Shown here: positions 32,607 to 40,419 of the stretch, piece by piece
How positions within the stretch are numbered: the first letter of the stretch is position 1
How the letters are laid out: each line of letters opens with the position of its first letter
DNA from: Treponema sp. UBA792
GTDB taxonomy: Bacteria > Spirochaetota > Spirochaetia > Treponematales > Treponemataceae
Length of the DNA: 46,513 bases
Direction of reading: 5' to 3'
Assembly: GCA_002296965.1 (NCBI GenBank)
Contig: DBIW01000003.1
Location: forward strand, 9,525 to 56,037
Notes under the pieces: model-generated
What the model was told of the DNA's origin: nothing
The model's input: the letters and a program-made list of their open reading frames with translations, nothing else
The model's database searches: none
Made by a program: the position numbers and the translations under genes

Positions 32607-34684
32607 CTTACAGCGGAATTCAAGGCAGAAAAGAGGACAGGATCGAGGAATGGCAGGAGGCGTTTTTCTCCCTTACGGACGAGAAATTCTCATCCCTGAT
32701 GCGGCTTTACCTCGGAGAAATAAAGACTCCGTACAACAAGCAGCGGCTCATAAGCCAGCTCGCAAGCTTTATCAGAAACAGCGGAAACCTCAGAAGCATA
32801 ATCGGAATGCTCGATGCCTTTGACCTGAATGTGCTGACGGCAGTCAGACTGCTCCCCGCGCCAACCTGTCCCAGGCTTACGGAATTTTTCGGCGGACAAT
32901 ATTCGGCCGAAGAGATATATTCGGAGGCGACAAATCTTTCCGACAGGCTGATTCTGTTCACTGCGGGCGGAAAAAATCCCGGCGGCGGAACGCTCAGGAT
33001 AAATCCGCTCCTTGAGGATGAGCTTGCTCCGCTTCTGACCACGGCGAGAATTCTTCCCCCGGCGCGCACCGCCGAAATGTCATACAGCGACACCGTTCCG
33101 CTCTCCCCGGATTTAATAGCTGCATTCATGTCATTCGTAAGGACAAAAGGCTGCTCGTCAAAATCCGACGGGACAATCAAAAAGAACGACATGAACAGAA
33201 TCTCCGCGATTTTCGCAGGAAGGGAACGCCAGATTCAGCTTCTGTTCAGCGCATTCTCCGCGCTTGGAATTCTTCTGGAATCAGAGAAACGGACCGCCGT
33301 GGACCAGGACAAGCTGCGTCTTTTTTCGGAGATGGAGACTCCGCAGCAGTACGCGTTCATCTGCGCCGCGTCATGCGGAAGGGAAAGCCGTGACGGGCTC
33401 AGAAAATCCGCACAGCTCCTGCTGGACTGCGTAAGCTCCGTTCCGCCGCAGGGAAGCACAAGGCGCGTGATAACAAGAATGGCATATCTTGCAGGAGCCA
33501 GGACGGACGGCGGATTTTCAAGAAGCAGATTCAGCAGAATGATTGAGGCGGCAAGATGCGGCGGACAGGAACAGGCGGACACAAATGCGGGCAAAATCGC
33601 GGACAGGCTGATTGATTCCGCCGTTGAATTCGGAATCCTTGAGCGCAGCGGATTTGATGCGGACGGAAACGAGATTTTTGTCCGCGGAAGCTGCATGGAT
33701 GCGAAAAGCAGCACAGGAGAACCTCAGAAAGTCCTGAACATAGAATCGACGTTCTCGGTGACATTTCTGCCCGGTCTCGACCTTGCCGGACTTCTGCCGC
33801 TGACTTCATTTCTTTCCGTAACAAAAAGCGGAACGGTCACGGAATATGAAATAACAAGACAGTCGGTATCCGCCGCATTCGACGAATCGGCAACGCCCCA
33901 GCAGATTCTTGAGGAGCTTCAGTCCCGCACGCCTTATCCGCTGCCGCAGAACCTGAGGCTTTCCGTGGAGGAATGGTTCGCGTCATATTCGGCCGCGACA
34001 ATCTATCACGGCTATGTGCTTAAAACCTCAGGAACAAACACGGCAATAGCCGAGAACAATCCGAAAATCAGCAGATTCATAAAGGAAAAGCTTGCAGACG
34101 GAATATATTTTCTGAACATTCCGGCGGACATGACCGCGGAAACATTCATCAGATCCAGCGGACTGGAATTCATGGGAAAAACGCGGGAGGCATCGGAGCA
34201 GAGAACGGCGGCTGATTTTCCGCTTCTCCGGGAACCGCAGAAAATCGTGGAATTTGAAGACGAAGAGATTCCTGAGGAACAGAATTTCGCGGCGCAGACA
34301 ATCTGCGGACTCCGGCAGGAACTTGACAAGATGGACATTCCGCCGCAGCACCGCGAATGGCTTGCTGCAAAAATAACAAAACGGCTCATCATATCGCCGG
34401 AGCAGCTGAGAAACGCGTCTTTCAGGGCGGAGATTCTTGAGGCTGACGGAATGGACTTTGCCGGAAAAATCCACCTCATAGAAGCCGCAATCAAGGCCGG
34501 AGACATGCTTTCGGTCAGACTCCCGTCCCTGTCAGGCGGCGGAGAATTCGACACCTTCCTTGGAAAGCCGCTCCAGCTCATAAAGCAGCAGGGAGAAGCG
34601 CTTCTCTCGATCTCCGCCGAACCGGAGCACATAACGCAGAACATATCAGTCAGCAGAATATCATACCTGAAAAGGCTTCACTGA
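32603..34684 (+). CDS. XPB-associated protein (Helicase_C_3-type domain)
   Basis: 693 aa. ATG 32603 overlaps the XPB stop and has GGAG upstream; the longer open frame from 32222 is a shadow of XPB. The N-terminal half is helical with winged-helix-like stretches; the region near residues 430-560 ('IESTFSVTFLPGLDLAGLLPL', shown here in part, then 'IYHGYVLKTSGTNTAIAENN' in part) matches the helicase-associated domain found next to XPB in actinobacteria and other treponemes. No catalytic motif is seen, so a partner or loader for XPB is the likely role. Confidence 0.75.
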   Translation: MTYSGIQGRKEDRIEEWQEAFFSLTDEKFSSLMRLYLGEIKTPYNKQRLISQLASFIRNSGNLRSIIGMLDAFDLNVLTAVRLLPAPTCPRLTEFFGGQYSAEEIYSEATNLSDRLILFTAGGKNPGGGTLRINPLLEDELAPLLTTARILPPARTAEMSYSDTVPLSPDLIAAFMSFVRTKGCSSKSDGTIKKNDMNRISAIFAGRERQIQLLFSAFSALGILLESEKRTAVDQDKLRLFSEMETPQQYAFICAASCGRESRDGLRKSAQLLLDCVSSVPPQGSTRRVITRMAYLAGARTDGGFSRSRFSRMIEAARCGGQEQADTNAGKIADRLIDSAVEFGILERSGFDADGNEIFVRGSCMDAKSSTGEPQKVLNIESTFSVTFLPGLDLAGLLPLTSFLSVTKSGTVTEYEITRQSVSAAFDESATPQQILEELQSRTPYPLPQNLRLSVEEWFASYSAATIYHGYVLKTSGTNTAIAENNPKISRFIKEKLADGIYFLNIPADMTAETFIRSSGLEFMGKTREASEQRTAADFPLLREPQKIVEFEDEEIPEEQNFAAQTICGLRQELDKMDIPPQHREWLAAKITKRLIISPEQLRNASFRAEILEADGMDFAGKIHLIEAAIKAGDMLSVRLPSLSGGGEFDTFLGKPLQLIKQQGEALLSISAEPEHITQNISVSRISYLKRLH

Positions 34685-34692
34685 AACGCCGC

Positions 34693-35859
34693 TCAGCAGT
34701 ACGGATTGTCAACCGTAACCACGCAGTTGACATCCGGACATACAGCGCCCATCCTCCGCTGGAATTCATCCCGCAGCTGCCGATCCGTCAGTCTGAATCC
34801 GAACGGTCTTATCACGTCGAAAATAAGATTCGTGTGCGTGGGGCCGGGAACACCCCTGACATCGTGGACCGTAAGCTCCGGGCCTATATCCGCCGTAATT
34901 CTGGAAAGAATTTCCTTGAATCCGCGGAGCTTCTCATCAGCCGTATCTATCGGATCCATGTGAATCACCGCCTGGCAGCTGAATTTCTCAGAAAGCGCGC
35001 GCTCCGCGTTGTCAATCGCATCATGCAACTCGAATACATTCCTGTCACCGGGAACTTCCGCATGAAGGGAAATCATCTTGCGCCCCGGACCGTAATCATG
35101 CACGACAAGATCGTGAATTCCGCTTATCGGCGGATGGGACAAGACTTCCCTCTCAATCTCATCCACGAATTCCTTTGAGACCGGTCCGCCGAGGAGAGGA
35201 CGGACGGTATCGCGTGCGGAATCAATTCCCGTGTAAATTATAAAAAGCGACACCGCTACTCCGGCGACTCCGTCCACCGGAAAATCCGCCACGGAGGAGA
35301 GAAAAAGCGACAGCGCGGCCACCGATGTCGCGGCCATGTCGGAAAGGCTGTCCTTCGAGGCGGCTTCCATCGAAACCGAATCCAGCCTGCGCGCAAACGA
35401 GCGGTTGTAGCAGAACATATAGAATTTCACGAGAACAGACACAAGCATGACCGCGGCAGGAAGAATTCCGGCACGGACCGGCTCCGGATGGACAACCGAC
35501 ATGACGGACGACTTCATCAGCTCGATTCCCATCAGAAGAATGAGGAACGAAATCACAAGCCCCGAAATATACTCAAGCCTGCCATGCCCGAAAGGATGCT
35601 CGGTATCCGGTTTTTTGGAAGAAAGCTTGAATCCGAGAAGCGACACCACGGACGACGCCGCATCCGAAAGGTTGTTGAACGCATCGGCCGTAACCGCGAC
35701 GGATGCCGAGACCGCTCCGGCGGTGAATTTTGCGGCGAACAGAATCAGGTTCAGGAAAATTCCGGTTGTTCCGCAAAGAATTCCGTACTGCTCACGGACT
35801 TTCTGGTTTTTGTAGTCATTTCGGTTCTTTATGAATATAAGCGACAGAAACTTTATCAT
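34693..35859 (-). CDS. Cation diffusion facilitator (metal efflux)
   Basis: 388 aa. Six hydrophobic helices and a C-terminal cytoplasmic ferredoxin-like domain. The metal site of helix 2 is 'DAFNNLSDA', and 'HPFGHGRLEY' is the conserved loop. The helix 5 element reads 'KDSLSDM', with Asp rather than His, as in Mn-type members, so manganese or iron is as likely as zinc. GGAG precedes ATG 35859 by 9 bp. It is 39 bp downstream of the nuclease gene on the same strand. Confidence 0.9.
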   Translation of the reverse strand: MIKFLSLIFIKNRNDYKNQKVREQYGILCGTTGIFLNLILFAAKFTAGAVSASVAVTADAFNNLSDAASSVVSLLGFKLSSKKPDTEHPFGHGRLEYISGLVISFLILLMGIELMKSSVMSVVHPEPVRAGILPAAVMLVSVLVKFYMFCYNRSFARRLDSVSMEAASKDSLSDMAATSVAALSLFLSSVADFPVDGVAGVAVSLFIIYTGIDSARDTVRPLLGGPVSKEFVDEIEREVLSHPPISGIHDLVVHDYGPGRKMISLHAEVPGDRNVFELHDAIDNAERALSEKFSCQAVIHMDPIDTADEKLRGFKEILSRITADIGPELTVHDVRGVPGPTHTNLIFDVIRPFGFRLTDRQLRDEFQRRMGAVCPDVNCVVTVDNPYC

Positions 35860-35898
35860 TTCCGGACTCTCCTGCGGTCATGCGCATTGCACGAGGCA

Positions 35899-36831
35899 TC
35901 AGTTTTTATCCGGCGAGTATACAACGCTTTCCAGAACCGTTTCAAGTTCATCAGGCAGCGCGCTGAAAAAATCGAATCCGGTAATCTCTTCTATATAATC
36001 GACAGTTGTAAGATACTGCTCCCATGATCCGACGGACGCGCAGCCCTGGACATTAGGAACGCAGACCGAAATCACGTCGGTTTCCTCTCCGATTCTGGCA
36101 GAATCGTCATCTCCAAGCGGAAGCACAAGCATTATTTTCCAGGACCAGGCGGGAACATTCACCGCAAGCCCTTCTCCGCCCTCCGGATTCTCCGCGGCTA
36201 CAGGAATTTCCGAGAATTCTCCCCTGGCGCTTTTCCCTCCCGAACCGGCAGGTCCCGCAAAAATGTAAAGCTCATTTCCGGATTCGGCAAGGCTTCTCTC
36301 GAACATCTCCAGATCACGCCATACAATCCGGTTCAGGTCCGGCGCCTGCGGAATCATGTTGGTCATAAGGAAAGTGGACTCGTTGTCCTCCTTTGAAAAA
36401 GTCCGGTCGGCGGACGGGCAGACATGGCCACGGTCAAAACCGTACACATTGAATCTGTAGTCCGATTTTTTCACGCGGTACCAGCCCTCCGGAAGCGAGG
36501 AGTCAGGGCGGAAGGAATTTGAGCGCGCCGCAGTCCCGAAATCGGCCGGGCACAGATGCCATGCGACCCAGTTAGGACACAGGGAAGACGCATTATATGA
36601 CAGGACAAAAGTGTTTTTCTCCATAAGATAATTTTCCGGAACGGACAAATCGGACTCCGCGCCGGAAGGATTTCCGAAAGCAAGCGGACCGTCCTTACAT
36701 ACGGCGTTATCCGGGGCTTCCGCCGGAGCTGCGGAAACCGTCTCGTCCGTCACGTCCTGAGCTGACAGGCAAGAGAAAAACAGAACGGAGAAAAGGAAAA
36801 TGGGCAGGAATTTTCCGCGGAAAAATTTCAT
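35899..36831 (-). CDS. Secreted DNA/RNA non-specific endonuclease (NucA/EndA-type)
   Basis: 310 aa. A signal peptide ends near residue 24 ('LFSVLFFSCLSA'); Cys-21 could be lipidated. The beta-beta-alpha-metal active site is 'FDRGHVCPSADRT' (catalytic His in DRGH) with the Mg-binding Asn in 'NMIPQAPDLNR'. The enzyme cuts single- and double-stranded nucleic acids outside the cell or in the periplasm, probably for nutrient salvage or biofilm breakdown. Its N-terminal ~90 residues are of low complexity. ATG 36831 has a leaderless-type promoter. Confidence 0.9.
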   Translation of the reverse strand: MKFFRGKFLPIFLFSVLFFSCLSAQDVTDETVSAAPAEAPDNAVCKDGPLAFGNPSGAESDLSVPENYLMEKNTFVLSYNASSLCPNWVAWHLCPADFGTAARSNSFRPDSSLPEGWYRVKKSDYRFNVYGFDRGHVCPSADRTFSKEDNESTFLMTNMIPQAPDLNRIVWRDLEMFERSLAESGNELYIFAGPAGSGGKSARGEFSEIPVAAENPEGGEGLAVNVPAWSWKIMLVLPLGDDDSARIGEETDVISVCVPNVQGCASVGSWEQYLTTVDYIEEITGFDFFSALPDELETVLESVVYSPDKN

Positions 36832-36837
36832 GCGTCA

Positions 36838-36866
36838 AATCTACCGGTTCGGACGCAGATGTTCAA
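36838..36866 (-). promoter_or_regulatory. Leaderless-type promoter of the nuclease gene
   Basis: Minus strand: TTGAAC (36861-36866), 17 bp, TAGATT (36838-36843), 6 bp, ATG. Confidence 0.6.
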
Positions 36867-36980
36867 TCGGAACAGAAAAACTGTATCAAAATGAAACAAT
36901 TAGCCGGAATAATTCCGTCTGTGTGTCATTTCTTCCCCAGAAATCCCGGCAGAAGCGACGGATTTCTCCTGAAGCCGACA

Positions 36981-37017
36981 TTTTTTTTGATTTTTTTGGG
37001 TTTTCCGCGCTTTTTTT
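36981..37017 (+). repeat. Four phased T-tracts (probable intrinsic bend)
   Basis: T8 at 36981, T7 at 36991, T4 at 37001 and T7 at 37011: each begins exactly 10 bp after the last, the helical repeat that gives curved DNA. They end 15 bp before the sigma-54 site. Confidence 0.75.
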
Positions 37018-37031
37018 GTTGACGTTTTAAT

Positions 37032-37048
37032 TTGGCATACAAATTGCA
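37032..37048 (+). promoter_or_regulatory. Sigma-54 (-24/-12) promoter of the sigma factor gene
   Basis: TTGGCA (37032-37037) and TTGCA (37044-37048) place GG (37034-37035) and GC (37046-37047) 10 bp apart, as in the TGGCAC-N5-TTGCA consensus. No good sigma-70 -10 box matches the TTGACG at 37019. The predicted +1 is near 37059. Confidence 0.7.
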
Positions 37049-37050
37049 TA

Positions 37051-37071
37051 TTACAGGTGTAAGATATTACA
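37051..37071 (+). promoter_or_regulatory. TTACA/TGTAA/TTACA repeat at the predicted start site
   Basis: TTACA (37051-37055), TGTAA (37058-37062) and TTACA (37067-37071) make two overlapping inverted repeats around +1. It could be an operator. Confidence 0.35.
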
Positions 37072-37102
37072 AAACGCTCTGACAATTATGGAGGAACTGA
37101 AA

Positions 37103-37942
37103 ATGGCAAACTACGACAACATTCTTGCGATGTATCTCAAAGACATAAACAAAATTCCGCTGCTCTCCCATGAGGAGGAGACCGAACTTGCGATAAAGGC
37201 CAAGAACGGCGACAAGGCGGCGAAAGAGAAAATCGTGAACGCAAACCTCCGCTTCGTCGTCAATGTGGCGAAAAAATACCAGAACCATGGAATAGACCTT
37301 ATCGACCTGATAAGCGAGGGAAATATCGGACTCCTTACGGCGATTGAGAAATTCGACGTCACGAAAGGCTATCATTTCATATCCTATGCCGTATGGTGGA
37401 TCAGACAGTCAATTCTCAAAGCCGTCTGCGAAAAAAGCCATGCCATTCGCCTGCCGCTCAACCGCGCGAACGAGCTTGTCCAGATTGAGCACGCAAGAAA
37501 ATCGATTACAGGCAACAAGACCGAGCAGCAGGAATTCGAGGAAGTCGCCGCGATACTGAACATGGATCCGGCTCATGTACGCGAGATGGTCAACATCTCA
37601 CGTGAGATGGTCTCGCTCGATGCCGAAATCGGAAAATCAGACAACGACCACACGGCTCTCGGTGACTTCTACGAGGACGAGCGCTACGGACGCCCCGAAG
37701 AAAAAGTGATTGACGCGACGATGAGCAGCGACATAAACAAAGTTCTGGACACGCTCAAACCGAACGAGGCGAAGGTAATCCGTATGCGCTACGGTCTGAA
37801 CGGAAGAAAGCCGATGTCCCTCAAGGAAGTCGGAGATGAATGTAATCTTACAAAAGAAAGAATCCGCCAGATTGAGAAACATGCGATTGCCCGTATGCAG
37901 CATCCGGCAAGGATGAGAAGGCTCGAAGCCTACGTCGCATGA
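37103..37942 (+). CDS. RNA polymerase sigma factor, sigma-70 family group 2 (RpoS/SigA-like)
   Basis: 279 aa. Region 1.2 'LAMYLKDINKIPLLSHEEE', region 2 'NLRFVVNVAKKYQ' with 'LIDLISEGNIGLL' and 'FISYAVWWIRQSI', region 3 and region 4.2 ('MSLKEVGDECNLTKERIRQI' helix-turn-helix) are all present. Region 1.1 of the primary factor is absent and the protein is short, so it is probably an alternative factor rather than the housekeeping RpoD. GGAGGA (37090-37095) points to ATG 37103; the ATG at 37088 is within 2 bp of that site. Its promoter is of the sigma-54 type. Confidence 0.9.
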   Translation: MANYDNILAMYLKDINKIPLLSHEEETELAIKAKNGDKAAKEKIVNANLRFVVNVAKKYQNHGIDLIDLISEGNIGLLTAIEKFDVTKGYHFISYAVWWIRQSILKAVCEKSHAIRLPLNRANELVQIEHARKSITGNKTEQQEFEEVAAILNMDPAHVREMVNISREMVSLDAEIGKSDNDHTALGDFYEDERYGRPEEKVIDATMSSDINKVLDTLKPNEAKVIRMRYGLNGRKPMSLKEVGDECNLTKERIRQIEKHAIARMQHPARMRRLEAYVA

Positions 37943-37981
37943 CGGAACAGTTTCCACTCCCGGACGGCAAGTCCGGGTTCC

Positions 37982-38020
37982 GGCTGAACGGTCATTTCTC
38001 CTGCTGTTCAGCCTTTTTTT
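37982..38020 (+). terminator. Rho-independent terminator after the sigma factor gene
   Basis: GGCTGAAC (37982-37989) pairs with GTTCAGCC (38006-38013), then seven T. A second hairpin (37959-37977, CCCGGAC/GTCCGGG) precedes it. It lies over the 3' end of the convergent permease gene. Confidence 0.85.
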
Positions 38021-38801
38021 CAGCAGAACCGGCTCCGGCGCAGCCATGCCCCGCGGCCGCACCGAACACACGCATAATCCGAAAAAATACCGCCTGAAAG
38101 ACAAAACTCGTCGCTATAAGAACCAGGCTTACCGCCACTACATCGGCCGTCTCAAGATGAACCTGAGCGCGCTGGAGCACCGCCCCAAGCCCGTACCGCG
38201 GAATACAGAGAACCTCCCCCGCCGCCACGACTTTCCAGGTAAGACCGAAACACGAAGCCGCGCCGTCCTTTATAAAAGGAACGGCGGCCGGCAGTTTTAT
38301 CCACCGGAATTTCTGGAATTCAGAGAAACGGAATACGGCGGCCATCTCAAGAAGCGGCGGTTCTGAATTCCTGAGTCCAGAAGCCACGGATGTTGTCATT
38401 ATCGGAAGCGTCATCACAACTGACACAAAAACAGGAACAGTTCCGGACGTGAACCAGAAAAGAGCCACAAGGATGAATGAGACGACAGGAGCGCCTCTTA
38501 CCGCGGCAAGAGGAATCTCCATAAAAAAAGCGAAGAATTCAAAGAGCCCGCAGAGAATTCCAAGCGCCACGCCGAGAACGGCGGTCACCGAGAACGAGGC
38601 GGCGCAGCGCAGAAGCGTGGACACATAATTCCGCCAGAATTCCCCGTCCCGGACAATCACCGTCAGCCGCATAAAAACCGCGGCCGGAGAAGGAAGAATC
38701 AGAGGAGAATTCACGCAAAATGCGGCAAGCCACCAGAACAGAAGCAACGCAAAAACCGACAGAAGCCGCCCGATCCGTCTTTTTGCAGCCATACCGCCCA
38801 T
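37992..38801 (-). CDS. ABC transporter permease (SsuC/TauC-type)
   Basis: 269 aa with about six hydrophobic helices. The EAA loop that meets the ATPase is seen as 'EMAAVFRFSEFQKFRWIKLP', and 'LPSPAAVF' near the N-terminus is typical of nitrate/sulfonate/thiamine-precursor importers. The C-terminal tail is Ala/Gly/Lys-rich. It begins 6 bp after the binding-protein gene. No ATPase gene follows, because the next gene is convergent. Confidence 0.85.
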   Translation of the reverse strand: MGGMAAKRRIGRLLSVFALLLFWWLAAFCVNSPLILPSPAAVFMRLTVIVRDGEFWRNYVSTLLRCAASFSVTAVLGVALGILCGLFEFFAFFMEIPLAAVRGAPVVSFILVALFWFTSGTVPVFVSVVMTLPIMTTSVASGLRNSEPPLLEMAAVFRFSEFQKFRWIKLPAAVPFIKDGAASCFGLTWKVVAAGEVLCIPRYGLGAVLQRAQVHLETADVVAVSLVLIATSFVFQAVFFRIMRVFGAAAGHGCAGAGSAEKKAEQQEK

Positions 38802-38807
38802 TCCGAT

Positions 38808-39746
38808 TCAGTCCGCCCGCCAGTAGAATCCGTCGTCGGGAAGTTTTCCTCCGACAGAAGCCCCGTCATAATCAAGAAAAATGGAAATCAGAGTCTCAAT
38901 CTGGACGCGGGCCTCGTCCGCCGGGATAAACACGAAATTCGACTTGGGCACGGAAAACGAAACGGCTCCGGCCTTCAGTCCAAGTCCGTATTTTTCATTG
39001 AGCCGTCCGGCCTCGACCGGATTCTTTACTGTCCGCCCGATTGAATCCCTAAGCTCCTCCATGAACATATTCATCCGTTCCGGACTTTCCGCCACAAAAT
39101 CACGCCTTGCGACAAGAAGCGTCAGCGGAAAATTTCCGCCGCTTCCGGCAATCCGCTCATACTCCTCCTGAAAATCAACCGCCCGGAACACATCCTTTGA
39201 CTTCAGTTCGGCGACAGACGCAAACGGCTCCGGCAGAACCGCATATTTCACCTTGCCGGAAATCAGGGCGGCTGCGATTCCTGCCGTCGGAACAGAAAAA
39301 TCAAGCGTTACGCCGTAGACATTGTTTTCGGAAAGCAGTTTCTTGAACATATATTCGGGAGTCGCTCCCTGCCCGGCAACCGACACGGTTTTTCCGGAAA
39401 GCTGCTCAAGCCCCGACAGGCTCCTGTCCTTGGTAAGCAGGACAAGGTTTCCGTTTCCGGTGACCGCAGCGCACACTACCGCACCGGCAGTCGTATTGTA
39501 AACCTTTGCGGCGACATTCACGGGGAAAAATCCCACATCTATCTCGTTCCTGAGCATTTTGGGCAGAAGAGCCTGCGGCTCGGAGAATTTTGAGAATTCA
39601 ACTTCATGGCCGGAATTTCTGTCCATCATGAACGCGACAGGAACAGCAGAAGGCCCGTTCAGGATTCCCGCGCGGACAGGCTTCTCCTCAGCGGAAACAC
39701 CAAGAACCGCGCTCATCACAATAAAAAGAGCAAGATATTTTTTCAT
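38808..39746 (-). CDS. ABC transporter substrate-binding protein (NMT1/SsuA-like)
   Basis: 312 aa. An N-terminal signal peptide (residues 1-19, ending 'VLGVSA') is followed by a two-lobe periplasmic binding fold: 'VRAGILNGPSAVPVAFMM', 'EIDVGFFPVNVAAKVYN', 'LSGKTVSVAGQGATPEYMF' and 'VKYAVLPEPFAS'. The ligand is unknown; thiamine precursors, sulfonates or similar small anions are typical of this group. ATG 39746 has no ribosome site and a TAGAAT box 8 bp upstream. It is divergent from mcsA. Confidence 0.85.
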   Translation of the reverse strand: MKKYLALFIVMSAVLGVSAEEKPVRAGILNGPSAVPVAFMMDRNSGHEVEFSKFSEPQALLPKMLRNEIDVGFFPVNVAAKVYNTTAGAVVCAAVTGNGNLVLLTKDRSLSGLEQLSGKTVSVAGQGATPEYMFKKLLSENNVYGVTLDFSVPTAGIAAALISGKVKYAVLPEPFASVAELKSKDVFRAVDFQEEYERIAGSGGNFPLTLLVARRDFVAESPERMNMFMEELRDSIGRTVKNPVEAGRLNEKYGLGLKAGAVSFSVPKSNFVFIPADEARVQIETLISIFLDYDGASVGGKLPDDGFYWRAD

Positions 39747-39754
39747 TTGCGGAG

Positions 39755-39783
39755 ATTCTATCAGCAGAAAAAATTTAATTCAA
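39755..39783 (-). promoter_or_regulatory. Leaderless-type promoter of the binding-protein/permease pair
   Basis: Minus strand: TTGAAT (39778-39783), 17 bp, TAGAAT (39755-39760), 8 bp, ATG. Confidence 0.6.
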
Positions 39784-39843
39784 TCGGAACGGATGGCGCA
39801 CAGCCGGCGTCTTCCAGGGCGGAATTTTCCGGAAATTCACATC

Positions 39844-39873
39844 TTGACGCTGACCGGATTTTATTTATATTTA
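39844..39873 (+). promoter_or_regulatory. Short-leader promoter of the mcsA-mcsB-clpC run
   Basis: TTGACG (39844-39849), then TATATT at 16 bp (39866-39871) or TATTTA at 18 bp (39868-39873). ATG 39883 follows 9-11 bp later without a Shine-Dalgarno. No CtsR or CIRCE operator is seen nearby. Confidence 0.6.
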
Positions 39874-39882
39874 ACGGCACTG

Positions 39883-40419
39883 ATGATCTGCGATATATGT
39901 AAAGAAAGAAAAGCCGGCGTCTTCCTGAGCAGAATGACCGGCAGCAAGAAAAAGGAATTCTCGCTGTGCTTTCAATGTGCGGCCGGATTCGGGCTTCCGT
40001 CAGAGGACTCGGAAAAAGTAACGGAAGCCGTGAATAAAATAGAAGAATTCATGGCCGAAAAGGAGAACGGAATTCCGTCAGAAAGCGGCAGAGTGTGTCC
40101 CGTCTGCGGAAAAAGCCTGCGGCAGGTCCTCAGGTCGGAGGAAGCCGGGTGCCCCGAATGTTACCACTGTTTTTCTTCGGAAATAACGGAATTCATGCGG
40201 CGCAGAAAAATTCCGTCCGGATATGCCGGCGAGCTGCCCGCCCGTCTCAAAAATTTCAGAAGCAGACTTACAGACAGAATCGACATACGGACAAAACTGG
40301 ACAACGCGGTTCTTCACGAGGAATACGAAAAAGCCGCATTCTACCGCGACTATCTTACAATACTTGAGCGGAAGGACACCGTATCCGGCAGCGACAGCGG
40401 AAACCTGGAGAATTCATGA
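39883..40419 (+). CDS. mcsA: McsA-like zinc-finger/UVR protein
   Basis: 178 aa. Four CxxC pairs are intact: C3/C6, C29/C32, C72/C75 and C90/C93, which in McsA bind zinc and let it activate McsB. A UVR motif lies at about 138-162 ('EEYEKAAFYRDYLTILE'), as in McsA, UvrB and ClpC. The ATG at 39883 fits the family start ('MICDICKERKAG') and the promoter; the longer open frame to 39559 is antisense to the binding-protein gene. It overlaps mcsB by 4 bp (ATGA). Confidence 0.88.
   Translation: MICDICKERKAGVFLSRMTGSKKKEFSLCFQCAAGFGLPSEDSEKVTEAVNKIEEFMAEKENGIPSESGRVCPVCGKSLRQVLRSEEAGCPECYHCFSSEITEFMRRRKIPSGYAGELPARLKNFRSRLTDRIDIRTKLDNAVLHEEYEKAAFYRDYLTILERKDTVSGSDSGNLENS

Noticed and set aside
39559..39882. 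Upstream extension of mcsA by 108 codons
   Set aside because: It overlaps the divergent binding-protein gene and its promoter. The McsA zinc-finger start and promoter point to 39883.
39784..39882. CtsR or CIRCE operator before mcsA
   Set aside because: No tandem GGTCAAA heptads and no TTAGCACTC/GAGTGCTAA dyad were found there or before clpS or clpC.
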